Shown piece by piece: positions 10,551 to 21,856 of a stretch of 64,000 nt of DNA (position 1 is its first letter; every line of letters begins with the position of its first letter). The notes below the pieces were generated by a model. That model was given only the letters and a program-made list of their open reading frames with translations, made no database searches and was not told the origin of the DNA. The stretch is taken from positions 10,630,001-10,694,000 of the forward strand of contig NC_135195.1 of assembly GCF_050948175.1 (NCBI RefSeq), given 5' to 3'. The stretch comes from Xylocopa sonorina. Lineage: Eukaryota > Arthropoda > Insecta > Hymenoptera > Apidae. The position numbers and the translations under genes were made by a program.

Positions 10551-13500
10551 GTTTAAGCTCGAATTCGTGACTATTTTAATTATTACGCAAAAAGCCAATA
10601 GCATTAAGAAGAACAGATATTAGAAATATGGAGCGTAGCGGGAGACACGAAGAAACTCCCACCATACGAGCAACTCGGTTATCGATTGTCAGTGAACGCG
10701 TTCGAATGAATGGAGTTCTACCGCGGACTGAATTATGCGAGAAAGCGTAGACAAACGAGTGGACCCACGACGATGACTTGCGAACTTACGGCGACCACAA
10801 GTTGTCTGCCGCGAGTCTCTCGCGCGTCGTTACAACATTCGCAACCGTTGTGACATTCATAATCAGACGAGTGGATAATGGTCGTTGAGAAATGCCAGCT
10901 CACCGTTGCACTCACGATCTCACAACTTCGTTCATTCGCGTCAAACGTCATCCACATCGGCGTCGAATTCAAGAATTAATTAAATCGAACCTGAGAATCC
11001 CATTTCTCGTGGTTCTCCAAATGGGACGAGAGAAGAAATTTGGATGTCGATCGATGCGTGTAGAATTTTTGTATGCAAACTGATGGTGATTAAATCGTTA
11101 GAGTTTGCTGCTCTGATTGGAAGAGTGGATTTTAAAGAAAGGTCGCGAGAAAGGTGAGCTGGAGGAAAAGTAATCGGAACAAGGGGAAAAATTTTCGGAC
11201 CGGTTCGTCTGGCTACCAGAGATAACTGATCGCGATCGTGTTAACAATCATTGGTACAAGTCACTTGCCCGCGAATAACGTCTGTTCTCGCTGGTGGAAC
11301 GATTTTATTCGCCTCGACGAGGCGTTTGCGAAATAAGCACTGGCGGCTTATCGAAAAAGTGAAGCTGTTCGCCGGATGTTTGCTCTTGGAAGATTTACCG
11401 TGGGCTTCGTGGCCAGACACTCTGTCCTATTTGATCGCGTAGTCTCACGTCGAGTCAGTTACGGTTTTCGAAGTTTTCGATGTTGCAGATTATTCTGTTT
11501 AACTGGTTCATTTTAAATTGTCTCTCGCGATGCGTGTTTGGGACGTTGGGAAAATTTGCTGAAACGCGAATAAAAAGTATTCCATCGATCGTGCGATGTA
11601 AAAGCGAAATTGAACCCGTAACGCGGAACTGCAAAGTGCTAAGAACTGTTTCCGCTTGACATTGAGAGTAACACGCAGAACTCGCGAACGGATTAATTAT
11701 TCAGAGTTTGTTGAAGTAGTTAGGTGGTTGCGGCGCGTCAGTACGTATACGTTTAAACAAAATAGGTACTACATGTAGACACGGCACGCACTCGCGGTAA
11801 CTTCTTTAAACTTTGCTCGTAATTTCCCGTTGAGTTTTGCGATAGTTCGTGTACAACAATTCAGAGGCTTACCAAACGTGGATTCGATTAACACGTCCCC
11901 CTAACATATAACTCCACGTATTTTTATTTAATTCAAAAATTAAGAACGAAGCTGTAAAGCATAGTTGGCAAATGACACACCCTAACGATACGATGAAGAT
12001 CAAACGCGCTCATCTGCTCGTCGATCGCGAAATTCTTCAATCAACGCATGTTTCAACAAAGCAGCTAGTCTCGCAGATTGGCACATGTACCAGCCGCAAT
12101 TCCTTCATCCACGACTTTCGCGATAGCATACTACTGTTTTCAGCGCAACGATTACATAGAGCATCGCGAGGTGATAAAGGGGGTGGAAGAAGAAAATTTC
12201 GTGGCTGCAGTCGTCCAACAGTTTCGCGTTTACCCTTGCGTACGAAACTATTAGAGCCGAGCAACGTTCAGTTACATTCTTCAAAGCACTTTCAAGCGGC
12301 TCGAATCTGTCACGAACCTTCTCTTTCATCGAGAAACCTATTCGTCTAGCGAAATCCACGGGTACTCGCGATACAGTCGATCGGATCTGCCAGCCAGCAG
12401 GCGTCCACGGTGAAAAAGTCCGCCCCCAGCACGAGCCTGATACGGCCGGATTGATTTTCTGAATGTGCATTATCTTTTCCTGGATCCCTTTAGCGGTCGC
12501 GCGTTACGTATCGTTGGATCGTTTGCCCGGCCAGGGAGGAGGAAATCGACGGAGACAGCGGCGTTGTCGGTGATAGTACGAACGAGGAAGAGGGACGGGG
12601 GTGATGAAGACAGATGGTGGCTCGGGAAAGACTAGACGAAAAGGGAGTAGAGGAGACGCAAGCACTCTTCCGTGTTCGCGCAACCGCTTACGGCTTATGC
12701 GAGGCTATCGTATATGCATGGCTGGCTGAAAGCTGCCACGGTAACGATATCTCTCCGCTTACGTAATCGTATCGATGGTCGAAAGCCAAATTGTTCCGCG
12801 CGACAGTGGATCGTGCTTCTTTTCAGTAGGAACGAGTCATTCTTTAACCCTTTCATTATTCATCTATATAAGGGAAGATCAAATTTGAGGCAAAGGTTCC
12901 CGTATTCTCCCGAACACGCGTCGAACAAGTACGAATATTCCTATGAACCCTGCGAATACTTGTTCCAGAGTTGAATGCCAGCTGGTAAGAACCGAACACT
13001 TTGTAAACGTGTACAATTACAAATCATCCCTCGTAAGTAATGCGTACATAAAGTCCCGCGTAGATGAGGCTTATCCATTGAAATTGACACTAGGATTCGA
13101 AAGTGGTAGGCGGGTATCGAACTTGATACCGACTCAGCCCGTGGCGCCTCGAGACGCGTAAGTAATACGCGGAAACGAAACGGGCGTCCATCCATTCGAC
13201 GGACGGCGACGGCCACGCCGAGAACCGGCCCGGGTGAATTCGAAAAAAGTGTCGTAAATAATATTACGACCCGTGTCGGGGGATGCGGCGAGCGGAGGAG
13301 CCGGTAAGATCGTTCGATTACCGAACGAAGAAGGGTTCGATGCCCGTTCAGGCACCTAAATATTCCGAGAACGTCATACCGCCTGGCATTCCAGCTTGGA
13401 CGACGCGGGCCGCGCGCGTACGAGCGTAACAGCGCGAATGCGACGATTTTTCAGACGAGTTTCCGGCCCGATTTTACGCGCCTTTCGAATTCTTCTTCGT

Positions 13501-14150
13501 CGAGATCGTTCGCTGCTCGCGTCAGCCGCGTGTCTCTCCAATGACGATACTTGTTTGTTTCGCTGCTAGCATTTCAACAGGATGAAACCACAGCAACGAC
13601 CGAATCAACGCCGATGTTATTTCTTTAAAACGTAGTCGTTTGCACCAGCGAGGGTAGCAACGATTTCTTTCGATCGTAACTGAGGGGTTGCGAGAGTGGT
13701 TGCATCCATCCTTAAGCTGTCTACGGGTGTGCAGAGGGGGATCATTGGATTTTCCAAGCCGATTTTCTGACGTACATAATTGCAGCCCGGTTACCTCGGA
13801 CGGATTACTGGATAGGGGAATGTTCAAGCGCTCATGGGAAATGCGATGTAGAGAAAAAAGTACGGAGCGCGTGTAATTCGAAAATCTGGAGTTTACTGCT
13901 TCGGTTACATTGCTCGTGGCTACAATTTTCTTCTTCATCCTCCGTTCCCAGCGAGGCTCGTGAACGTATGATGTATCCGGCACATTAGCGGCCGCGGAAA
14001 CGCGAATCCGTCAGGGTATCCATCTAAGAGACGCCCGGTATCCCATTTCTGCCATTCGTTCCAGCATTCTGTCGGTAGGAGCCGGTATATTTCAGTAGCG
14101 TATCATCTTGTACTAATGCAGAAGCCACTTGCCGCTTTTACTCGTCGAGG
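10546..14150. other. Non-coding sequence, nothing specific seen
   Basis: Plain intron-like DNA with scattered short open frames (for example 11972-12349, 12105-12470, 13522-13983) that lack family motifs. A good TATA-like TATATAAGG lies at about 12865 without an initiator match at the expected distance. Confidence 0.4.
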
Positions 14151-14660
14151 AGGGGTCTCACGTAACGCATTCTCTCTCTATCGCCTTCCTCTTCCATTTA
14201 AATCTTCTTCTCCGCTACTATTCGCCTCCCTTTCGTTTCCTCTTTCCGTTCCTCTCTCCGTTGCTCTCTCCTGCTCTCCTCTCGTCCCGTCTCGCTCTGT
14301 CGTCTCCTCTTTTTCCGTCCATTTTCTCCTTTTTCCCGCGCGCTGTGTAACAAGGGTGTGCAGGTGTGCAAGGCTTTCTATCTTTGCCCGCGCGCACGAA
14401 CACACGCACAGACTCGCGCGTACACGAGCCATCCGCGAACACGAACGCGGCTCCGTGGAGCCCGCGGATCCATACACACGGTGTGCCAGGAATCGCACGC
14501 GATTCTCGCCTACGAGAGAACCCAAGCGAGAGCCCGCTCGGCTCGATCTCTCTCGATAACGCGCCGCTAGCTAGACGCGGGGAAAACACGGAATTAATCC
14601 TCCTCGCGTTCACCCCCGTCACCCTCCCTTCCTCCTTCTTCCAGGGATAGAGAAGAGATA
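14151..14660. other. CT-rich tract followed by CpG/CACG-rich tract
   Basis: Pyrimidine-rich sequence at 14160-14340 passes into a CGCGCACGAACACACGCAC-type alternating segment at 14385-14475. The layout copies that at 1.9-2.9 kb (CT tract, then CG/CA tract). Overlapping frames on both strands are composition artefacts. Confidence 0.35.
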
Positions 14661-17600
14661 CCATCTCTTCGTGGCGATCGTTGTTCGTGCGTTTAACAAT
14701 TTAAGTACCACGGAAAGAGTTTAATATTTCAGCGTTCCCGGCCGTCGAACCGTAGGGAATCGTTTGCTTTTACGAGGAATTATTGCGTTTCGATTTCACA
14801 CGCGTTCCCTCGACGGTTTCCACTGAATGTGATACACCATCAGAACTGTTTGCCCAGCTTTCATTCATTTTCACTATTTAATGATGCGTATGTTTCTACC
14901 TCTAATAATATCTACAAGCGTATTGTGTAACCGAGAAAAGGTGAAGCTCTCAACGTGCATGTCGAAGTAGGTAAAAGACGATTAGCCTCCCCTATGTTAC
15001 GTTGGAGCGTGGCATTCTCATTCGAGTCTCTCTCTACGCTTCTCTCTGGTCGAACCTTCCTCGTCGCAACGGCGAGTGTTGAAAACCGTTTGAAATCGAG
15101 AAGACTGAGAGAATTTTCGAAAACCCATTCGATGGCTACACCCTGTACATCCGACGAAACGGGCTGGCGCGCGCGACGCCGCTTGATTAGTGTCCCCTGC
15201 GCGTCGTCTGCGAGCTTACTTCGTGATCCATGGCCTGTCCCAATCTATGCTGCTAAGGCAAAAGGAAGCAAAGCGAAACACGGGCAAACACTCGGCTTAA
15301 CCCAGTGAGGGGGCCTCGGCTACCCAGAATAACTTGTTCCGCATTGCATTATTAGACGGCTATTTCGGAGCGCGTCTCGCGCGACGCGGCTCCTTCGCGG
15401 AAGGACCTCCGCCTCCTTTCCTTCTTCGTCCTTCGTCACAGCGGGCCACCACTCCGAGGATAATGGAATTTTTTATGAATCGTCATTTTTCCTCCGCTAA
15501 ATGCTTGGCGAGACGCGTGATGTAAAATTAGCGGGGGTTCGTATCGATTTCGAGGAAGATTCGAAACGGTGACGCTTTTCTTACTGCCGCCATTACCAAT
15601 CTACCAGAGTACCCAGATCTTAATTAAGATAGAACATATTATACTGTATTTTAATTGTTATTCGTAACGCTACGGATACGTTCGATACGAGTGGACTCCA
15701 GAGATCCCTCCATCGCGAAGAACTTGTTCGTAGATCGTTCGCGATCATCCGTATCAGCGAAAAAAGAGGCTTAACATTAAGCTCGATCGTTCGAAGAGAT
15801 GGGTGTGGCTGGCACGGATCTATGGGAAATGGCAGAGGTTAGAAACCGTGCACGGGGAGCTTCGACCAGCTTATGCACACGTATGCACGAATCTGATACA
15901 CTAGCCGGATGCTCGTATGGAGCGTTACGTTGTGCTTACCGCGGGCAAAGGCCAATTCGAGTACAGGCACGACGAGACCGTGGACTCCTCTTCTCCTCGT
16001 CCCTTTTGGAACATCCGAGACTGTTGGGAAAGTGCGACTTTCCCGTAGAAAACATCCTCTGAAAGGCTGAATAGGACACTTGATTAATTGAACAGCTCTT
16101 CCTTCCGTCAGTCTTTTTTCTAGAGGAACTACAGTCTACCAGGTTGTATCAATTATATCAATCAGGTCCAAAGGTAGTCACAGATAAGTAGAAATGTCCC
16201 TTTAAGCGATAATACGAACGGCTATTTTTTAGCCTCCAAAATAGTTTTCCATAACGACGATGTGCACGATACATCTGCGAGACAGAGCTTGAAAACTTGT
16301 TTCGAAGTTGAAAAGATGTTAGCGTGTTCAAAGTTGAACGAAGAGCGCTGGTCACATTCTTCTGAAGCCACGCGAGGTCTTGAAAAGGTTTCGCTTCGTC
16401 AAGTAGAAAAGTTTTCACGATTTTTCATAAAAACTTTCGTTCCGTCTGCTTCTTTCCAACGCAGACACATGTATCTGGGCTGCGGGAAATTCGTACCCGC
16501 TAAACACTCGCCAGTTCCAAAAAACAAACCACCCTCGTCATTGCTTCCGACATTCTCTCTCCTCTCTTGCATATTTGTTTTTTTTTTTCAATCATTCGCG
16601 TGCTTCTGTCAGGAGAAACGAAGCCAAGGAACCTTTATGCCGACTTAACGGGAAATTATTAGGTTATCAAGGCTGATCGTGTCCGCTGAAAGATTGCATG
16701 CAGAGGGGAAATGTCGCGCGTGTTTAACGCCATTGTTGCGCGGCTACTGTGAAAGTTTCGTTTCTGAATTGAAATCGGCTCGCGTTCTGCCCGATTTACG
16801 TAACGCCGCGGTGTGTCAAACGGGTTAACGAGGATTAATCAACGTAACTCCGGATAATGGCCGGATTCTACTTGATTGGCTGTGACATACCACAAGACTC
16901 TGCCGTCGATTCAGCTCTGTTAGGGGTATGTTATGCGATTTCTGTGATTTCACTTCTACTTAGTTTGCGCTCGTGTCAACCACTCCGCGTGTAAAAAGTA
17001 ACCTAGCGGCTACCTTTTCGCGATAACTCCTTACCTAATCGAACAGAATAGAGCTGTGTAGGTTTATTTGATTCCTTTAAGGGAAATCTCGTTCAGCGAA
17101 TCGGAAGAAGAATATTGCATTTCCGTTCGCGTTTCATTAATAAGTGGATTACTTTTTCAACGTTTCGTTTCACCCGTTTTTCAGTTCGTTCGGGACATTG
17201 ACTGATTGCCCCTCGCTTATTTATTTACAGTAATTGTATTTCCGATAGATTACACTGATTAACTTAATCGCATTTATCAGGCTGGTTTCTATCGCGATTG
17301 GTTTAACGCGTAAACTCCCGCACATTTGTTTAACACGGCAGAGATTGCTAAGCGAAGGTAAATCTGTTTAATTTATTTTTCCACGTTATCGTACGGCACC
17401 GGGTCGCTCTGCGATACATACGTATGCATAAGGACGATAATCGCGATGTATATATTTATGAAGTGGAATCGCTGAAAAACTGCCCGGTTAATTTTACGGC
17501 TTTGTAAATCAAACCGTAGGCTAAGTGAAAAATACCAGGAATCACTCGTTAACGTTTTATCACGTTACCTTTATTATGCAATACGCGATAACGCGCGTTT

Positions 17601-17674
17601 AATATTGTCGGTGTTTCTAGAATTTACAACGATCGACGTATTAAATGTGTCACGAGCGGAGAGTAACGCGGACA
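14661..17674. other. Non-coding sequence, nothing definite
   Basis: Mostly plain DNA. The region 16158-16650 is open in one frame on each strand (16262-16648 plus, 16158-16418 minus), neither with a recognised motif. From about 16700 to 17670 no substantial open frame exists and the sequence becomes AT-richer. Confidence 0.4.
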
Positions 17675-17969
17675 GTAAAAAATGATGGCGGACAATGCAT
17701 CTCGGGTTAGATGCGAGTCGTAAATTCGTGAAGATGCGAGATATCTAAATAACGTCCAGCATAATGGAGAAGCTAATCTCTCAGCAACGGTCGTTCAATG
17801 AAAATATTACGTAGTATAATGCGAATGATAAAAAATGATGGCAGCGCGGTGTATCTTGGATTGGGCCCCATCGTCGTTTCATGGAGATGCAAGATTCCTA
17901 AACGATAATAATCAGAATGGACCAGCTACCTTCTTAACGGCGGTCGTTCAATAAAATTATTACGTAGTA
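17675..17969 (+). repeat. Diverged tandem duplication, 153-base period
   Basis: Copy 1 (17675-17816) and copy 2 (17828-17969) align end to end at a constant offset of 153 bases. Shared blocks are TAAAAAATGATGGC at the start, GAAGATGCGAGAT versus GGAGATGCAAGAT in the middle, and CGGTCGTTCAAT followed by ATTACGTAGTA at the end. The start and end blocks are conserved while the interior has drifted. No open frame spans either copy. I found no third copy. It could be an old segmental tandem duplication or a repeated regulatory module. Confidence 0.85.
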
Positions 17970-18540
17970 AAGCTTCGAGATATTCGTATTTTATTATGCA
18001 TTAAAACAGTTAAACGAAACATATTTCCGTAATAACTTTTACAACAAACGTTCGCCCACGACGTGAGACCGGAAGTAAGGCGTTCTTCGGCAACGGTCGC
18101 GTCCTACCCGTGCAAAAACGATTTAAGTGGAAACCAAGATACAATCGCGCGCAATCCGTGAGCTTTATTAATCGTAAAGTTTAAAAGCAGTTATCGTAGA
18201 GAGCTTGACGGGGGCAATAACAATTTTAATCTCGAAAGCGGCGAAACGATGCGCTTCGTAATTTCGCTCGTCTCAAAAGAAGACAAAATTGCGTTTACGT
18301 AGAGGCGTGCAGGGATCGTTGCTATTAATCTGATCGCCAGTACACACTGCTATTACGATTTCGCAAACCCAGTCTAATTCCCGTTCTCCGACCCCCTCGA
18401 GCTAAACCCCCACATGTTTACGTAGTACCGTAGACCTCGTCCTCGTCTCGATCTCCTCAAAATGTTCCTCGACTGGTCGTTAACCGTTCTCAGAAATCGA
18501 TCCCTTCCGATCTGAAATCGATCGCGGCAGTGCGTTACAA
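17970..18540. other. Non-coding sequence, nothing specific seen
   Basis: AT-rich at the left and more GC-rich towards 18540. No open frame of interest and no repeat. Confidence 0.45.
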
Positions 18541-19260
18541 GCTTGGCAAAACCCGAGCGCAGAGAATCTCTCGCGAAATCTCATCTCGAAGCTGGTGGTT
18601 GCTCGCGTGTTGCCGGGGCGCAGCGTACAATCAGTACGGCGTACCCTCTTAACGACTTTGTCATCGTCGCGACAGGTTACACGCGGGCAGCGTTTAGCCC
18701 AACCCCTAACTCGAGCTGGCCTCGCCAGTGTCCAACCATCCGGCTTCCTAGCTTCTATCGCGGGGCTGCATTTAATAAATCGACGTCGTGGCGCACGTTC
18801 ACGGCACCCGGGAGTCGAACCCGGAAATCAGGACGATCTCGTGTTCACGGTGGGTCCTCCACGTGACGTCACGGACTGGTTCTACATGTTTCACCGTACG
18901 TGTGCGTGCATGCGCGCGTGTGCATACCTGTGCCGTGTATTTAGACGTACACGTAGACGTACACACGCGCGCGCACACTGTCCCAGGGGGGAGCGGGAAA
19001 GAGAGAAAAGGGAGAAGAAGCAATCGTTCGGCTGCCGGGGATCCAGGAAACTGCAGCTGCAGCTGCGAGCGGGACCGGTCGTCGAACGACAACACACAGG
19101 CGACGGGCTCGCCGCGACCGAACGTAAATCCTGCCAGGTGAAATATAGACAAACCGTGGATGCGAGCAGGAAACACCTGAAGGAGAGGAGAGGATCCGTA
19201 GGAAAGAGGAAGCGGGCACCGGGATTTATCGCGTCCTCGTCAAAAGGGACGCGAGAATAA
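18541..19260. promoter_or_regulatory. CpG-dense block with overlapping E-box and CRE; candidate promoter
   Basis: CACGTG (18860-18865) overlaps the full CRE palindrome TGACGTCA (18864-18871). Just downstream is an alternating GTGTGCGTGCATGCGCGCGTG-type run (18896-18980). Overlapping frames on both strands (for example 18595-19260 plus, 18891-19289 minus) have no family motif. This is the block with the clearest promoter-type motifs, and it could drive an upstream E78 isoform or a non-coding RNA. No initiator or TATA box was identified, so this remains inference. Confidence 0.3.
18808..18824 (-). other. Isolated tRNA-like T-arm / B-box sequence
   Basis: On the minus strand CCGGG-TTCGACT-CCCGG forms a perfect five-base stem with a seven-base loop, exactly the T-arm of a tRNA and matching the pol III B box. 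No matching acceptor stem, D arm or anticodon arm could be built around it. It is either a tRNA-derived SINE remnant or a chance match. Confidence 0.3.
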
Positions 19261-21797
19261 TGCACCTTGTTCTCCCGACGCCGGTTCATCTGGCGATTTT
19301 TTACCGAGATTACCGCCGAGAGATGCGATCTCAGGATCTTTCACTTCGCCTCGAGAGATTTTCTTGCTCGCCAGAGGTGGAGGGTAGAAAAGTATTTTTT
19401 CTTTTCAAAATCAACGGAACAGATACGATCTCGAGGTTTTCTAATGGTCTTTTAGTTACGGAATGAATACGGGGATGAAAGTATTTCCAGCGCTTTTCGA
19501 AGAAACGTACTTGCACGCGATGGCAATATGTGTTATCAAATATTTGTATCTCGATGAGAAATGAGAGACTGCTCTGTGTTTGCTATCGACGCAACTGTTT
19601 CAAGCATCCTTCTCGGAGTCCATTTGGAGATAGCTGTTCTTTTACGTTCCTGTGAATGCCTTTGTTTACAAGTTCAGGAAGAGGGCAAGAATCGCGCGGA
19701 AAGCTTTTAGAGGCGAACGGACGACGAAAGCAGGTGCATTAATCGATCGAGTAATTCGTTGGAATCGCATCCGTCTTTCTTAAGCCTCTCGCGCGAGGCA
19801 GTTCGAAAAAGAGAAAGGTGAAGAACCATCGACCGGATCGCGAATATAATATCCGACTGTATAGGCAATAGCCGATGTTTTCGTGCATTAGAGAGTTTTA
19901 TGGATAGAGATAGCGGTTTATAGCGTGTACAGGTAAATACAACGCGTTGTATATTTTACGATTCGCCTGTGAAAATCTCTCATTCGAAGTGTGCTTTCGA
20001 TACGAGCAGACATTTCCTACCTATTTATTATATTCGCGTACACCGATCTGAGAATTATAGATCCTGTTCCGTACGATATTTCCAATTAATAAATTCAAAG
20101 CTGAGCCGAGCGATGGTTGCTCGAGAGAGCCAGCGATCCCAACGTTCGATTGCTCCATCGTCGATTCCGTTTCGCCCGTTTCTGCTTATCCGAGCATCCA
20201 CCCCGGTAGCAAGCCGAGAGCTCCGTCTCCGAAAGTCGCTGAAAGGGAATCGTCCAGCTTGATCAGCGTCTCCCTGGCCCACGCCCCATTCGACGCCCCA
20301 TTCGACGCCCTGGCAAAGAAAGTCGTCGATCCTTCCTCGCGCAAAGGCGAGTATCTCGAGACAAAGGCGAGGCGCTCTCCAATTCAGACCGTCCCGACGA
20401 ATCTGTCGTGAAACGCGAGCGGAAAAACGCAACAGGAGAAACAAGAACGCGGCGTTCCTTCGGCTGTAAGAACGTCACCGGTACCGGTGGAACGCGAACG
20501 CGTGAGAAAGACGCGCGAAACCGTGGGACGAGGATGGGACGTGTCGTAAAAGGAAGAACGGGTCCGCCGCGCGTCCCGGTGGGGGAAGGAAATCGAAGAA
20601 AAGGAGTAGAAGAAAGAGCAGGAGGAGAGAAATTAAAGGAGATAGAGAGAGAGAAGCGTTACGTAATGCTGGATTGCAAGGGATAGATATAACGAGTTAA
20701 TTACACGACTCCGATCTCTGGGATCAATGCACCGCGGTGAAAGAGAAAAAATCGACGATAAGGAAGAGTAGAAGGGTCGAGGAGAGGGGGATACCGGATC
20801 GAGAGGAGATCGAACGTGCACAACCGTTCATAAATGTCCGGGTACATCGGTTCGTTTCTGTTATCGGTACATGCTAATTAGCGTCGAGTTAGCGGTGTTT
20901 TTCTGCGAATTTTACCGAAAGCTATCTCTCGTTTCGACGAGCCCGCGTGACGCGATTTCGGCAACGAGCATCCCAGCACCTTCTACTCGTCTTCCGGTGG
21001 AGGCAGCCGGTGGGCGCGAGCGCCAAAGCAAATGATCCTCCTCGCGAATGAAATATTCACTGGCTCCGCGAGCGGCGTGCCGCGGACGTAAACTTTTCCG
21101 CGCGAAATTGTCCCGAAAGACGCGTGCAGACACGCGCGGACGGGGCATAACGAGATGTATAAATTCCACGGGAGGATGGGTTCTTGTAAAATCGCGAGGA
21201 GATATGCGCGTGTTCACTCGGGTGTATCGATACGCGCGCGTACCCCTCCGCTTCGGTGTGAGCGTCCCTATACAGAGTGCTCGCGAAGTACGTCCGCGTT
21301 TTATTAAGATCGACCAATTCCGAACGACTATTACCCGGCGCACGCGGAAGTATATTTGCAAATGAAACGCGAGCGGAGCCGGAATGGCTGCGTCGATCGA
21401 CTCTGCGAACTGGCTGTCTAAACCTGTAACGTTCCTGATCGCACGGACATTTCCTCGGGGCTCGCCGCGAAATAAACGGGGAACACACAATGGACGTAAA
21501 CTTGAAATAGCGAATAATTCTATCCTCTTATTATTTCAAACGAACAGACGCATATCACGGGGTACGCATTTTCGATAATGATATAAAGTAGCTTACGCGT
21601 ACCGAGAAGAGAACGCAGCGCACAAATTAGAGCGTATTTCCTGCGAGAAGCTTCTGTTTCGTAAGAAAACAACCGACCAATTATACGTCGTTCGCGTTCG
21701 TTATTAGACGAGGTCTTTGCAAAACATCGCGACGTACGTTTCCACAATCCGGTATTATTTATCGCGCATATTATAGCGTCAGATATTCGGTCCGGTT
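19261..21797. other. Non-coding sequence with a short repeat and a purine-rich tract
   Basis: A 12-base unit (CGCCCCATTCGA) is repeated in tandem at 20282-20310. The + strand is purine-rich at 20575-20665. Open frames at 20912-21490 (minus) and others are uncharacterised and overlapped. Nothing here supports a gene. Confidence 0.4.
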
Positions 21798-21845
21798 CTC
21801 GTTGCCAGTATCCTCTCTGCACAGCTGGCAACGAGCTGTGCAGAG
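21798..21845. repeat. Two overlapping, mutually exclusive perfect hairpins
   Basis: Stem 1 pairs CTCGTTGCCAG (21798-21808) with CTGGCAACGAG (21825-21835), 11 of 11. Stem 2 pairs CTCTGCACAGCT (21815-21826) with AGCTGTGCAGAG (21834-21845), 12 of 12. The 3' arm of stem 1 overlaps both arms of stem 2, so only one can form fully at a time. A further palindrome, CTCCGCGGAG, follows at 21847-21856. Stem lengths are below those of microRNA precursors. Nested inversions or a structured RNA element are possible. Confidence 0.8.
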
Positions 21846-21856
21846 CCTCCGCGGAG

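Noticed and set aside
13296..13355. tRNA-like pieces: CGTTC/GAACG stem with a seven-base loop, then GGGTTCGATGCCC
   Set aside because: The loop lacks T at position 33, the T stem is incomplete and no acceptor stem pairs, so it is not a tRNA.
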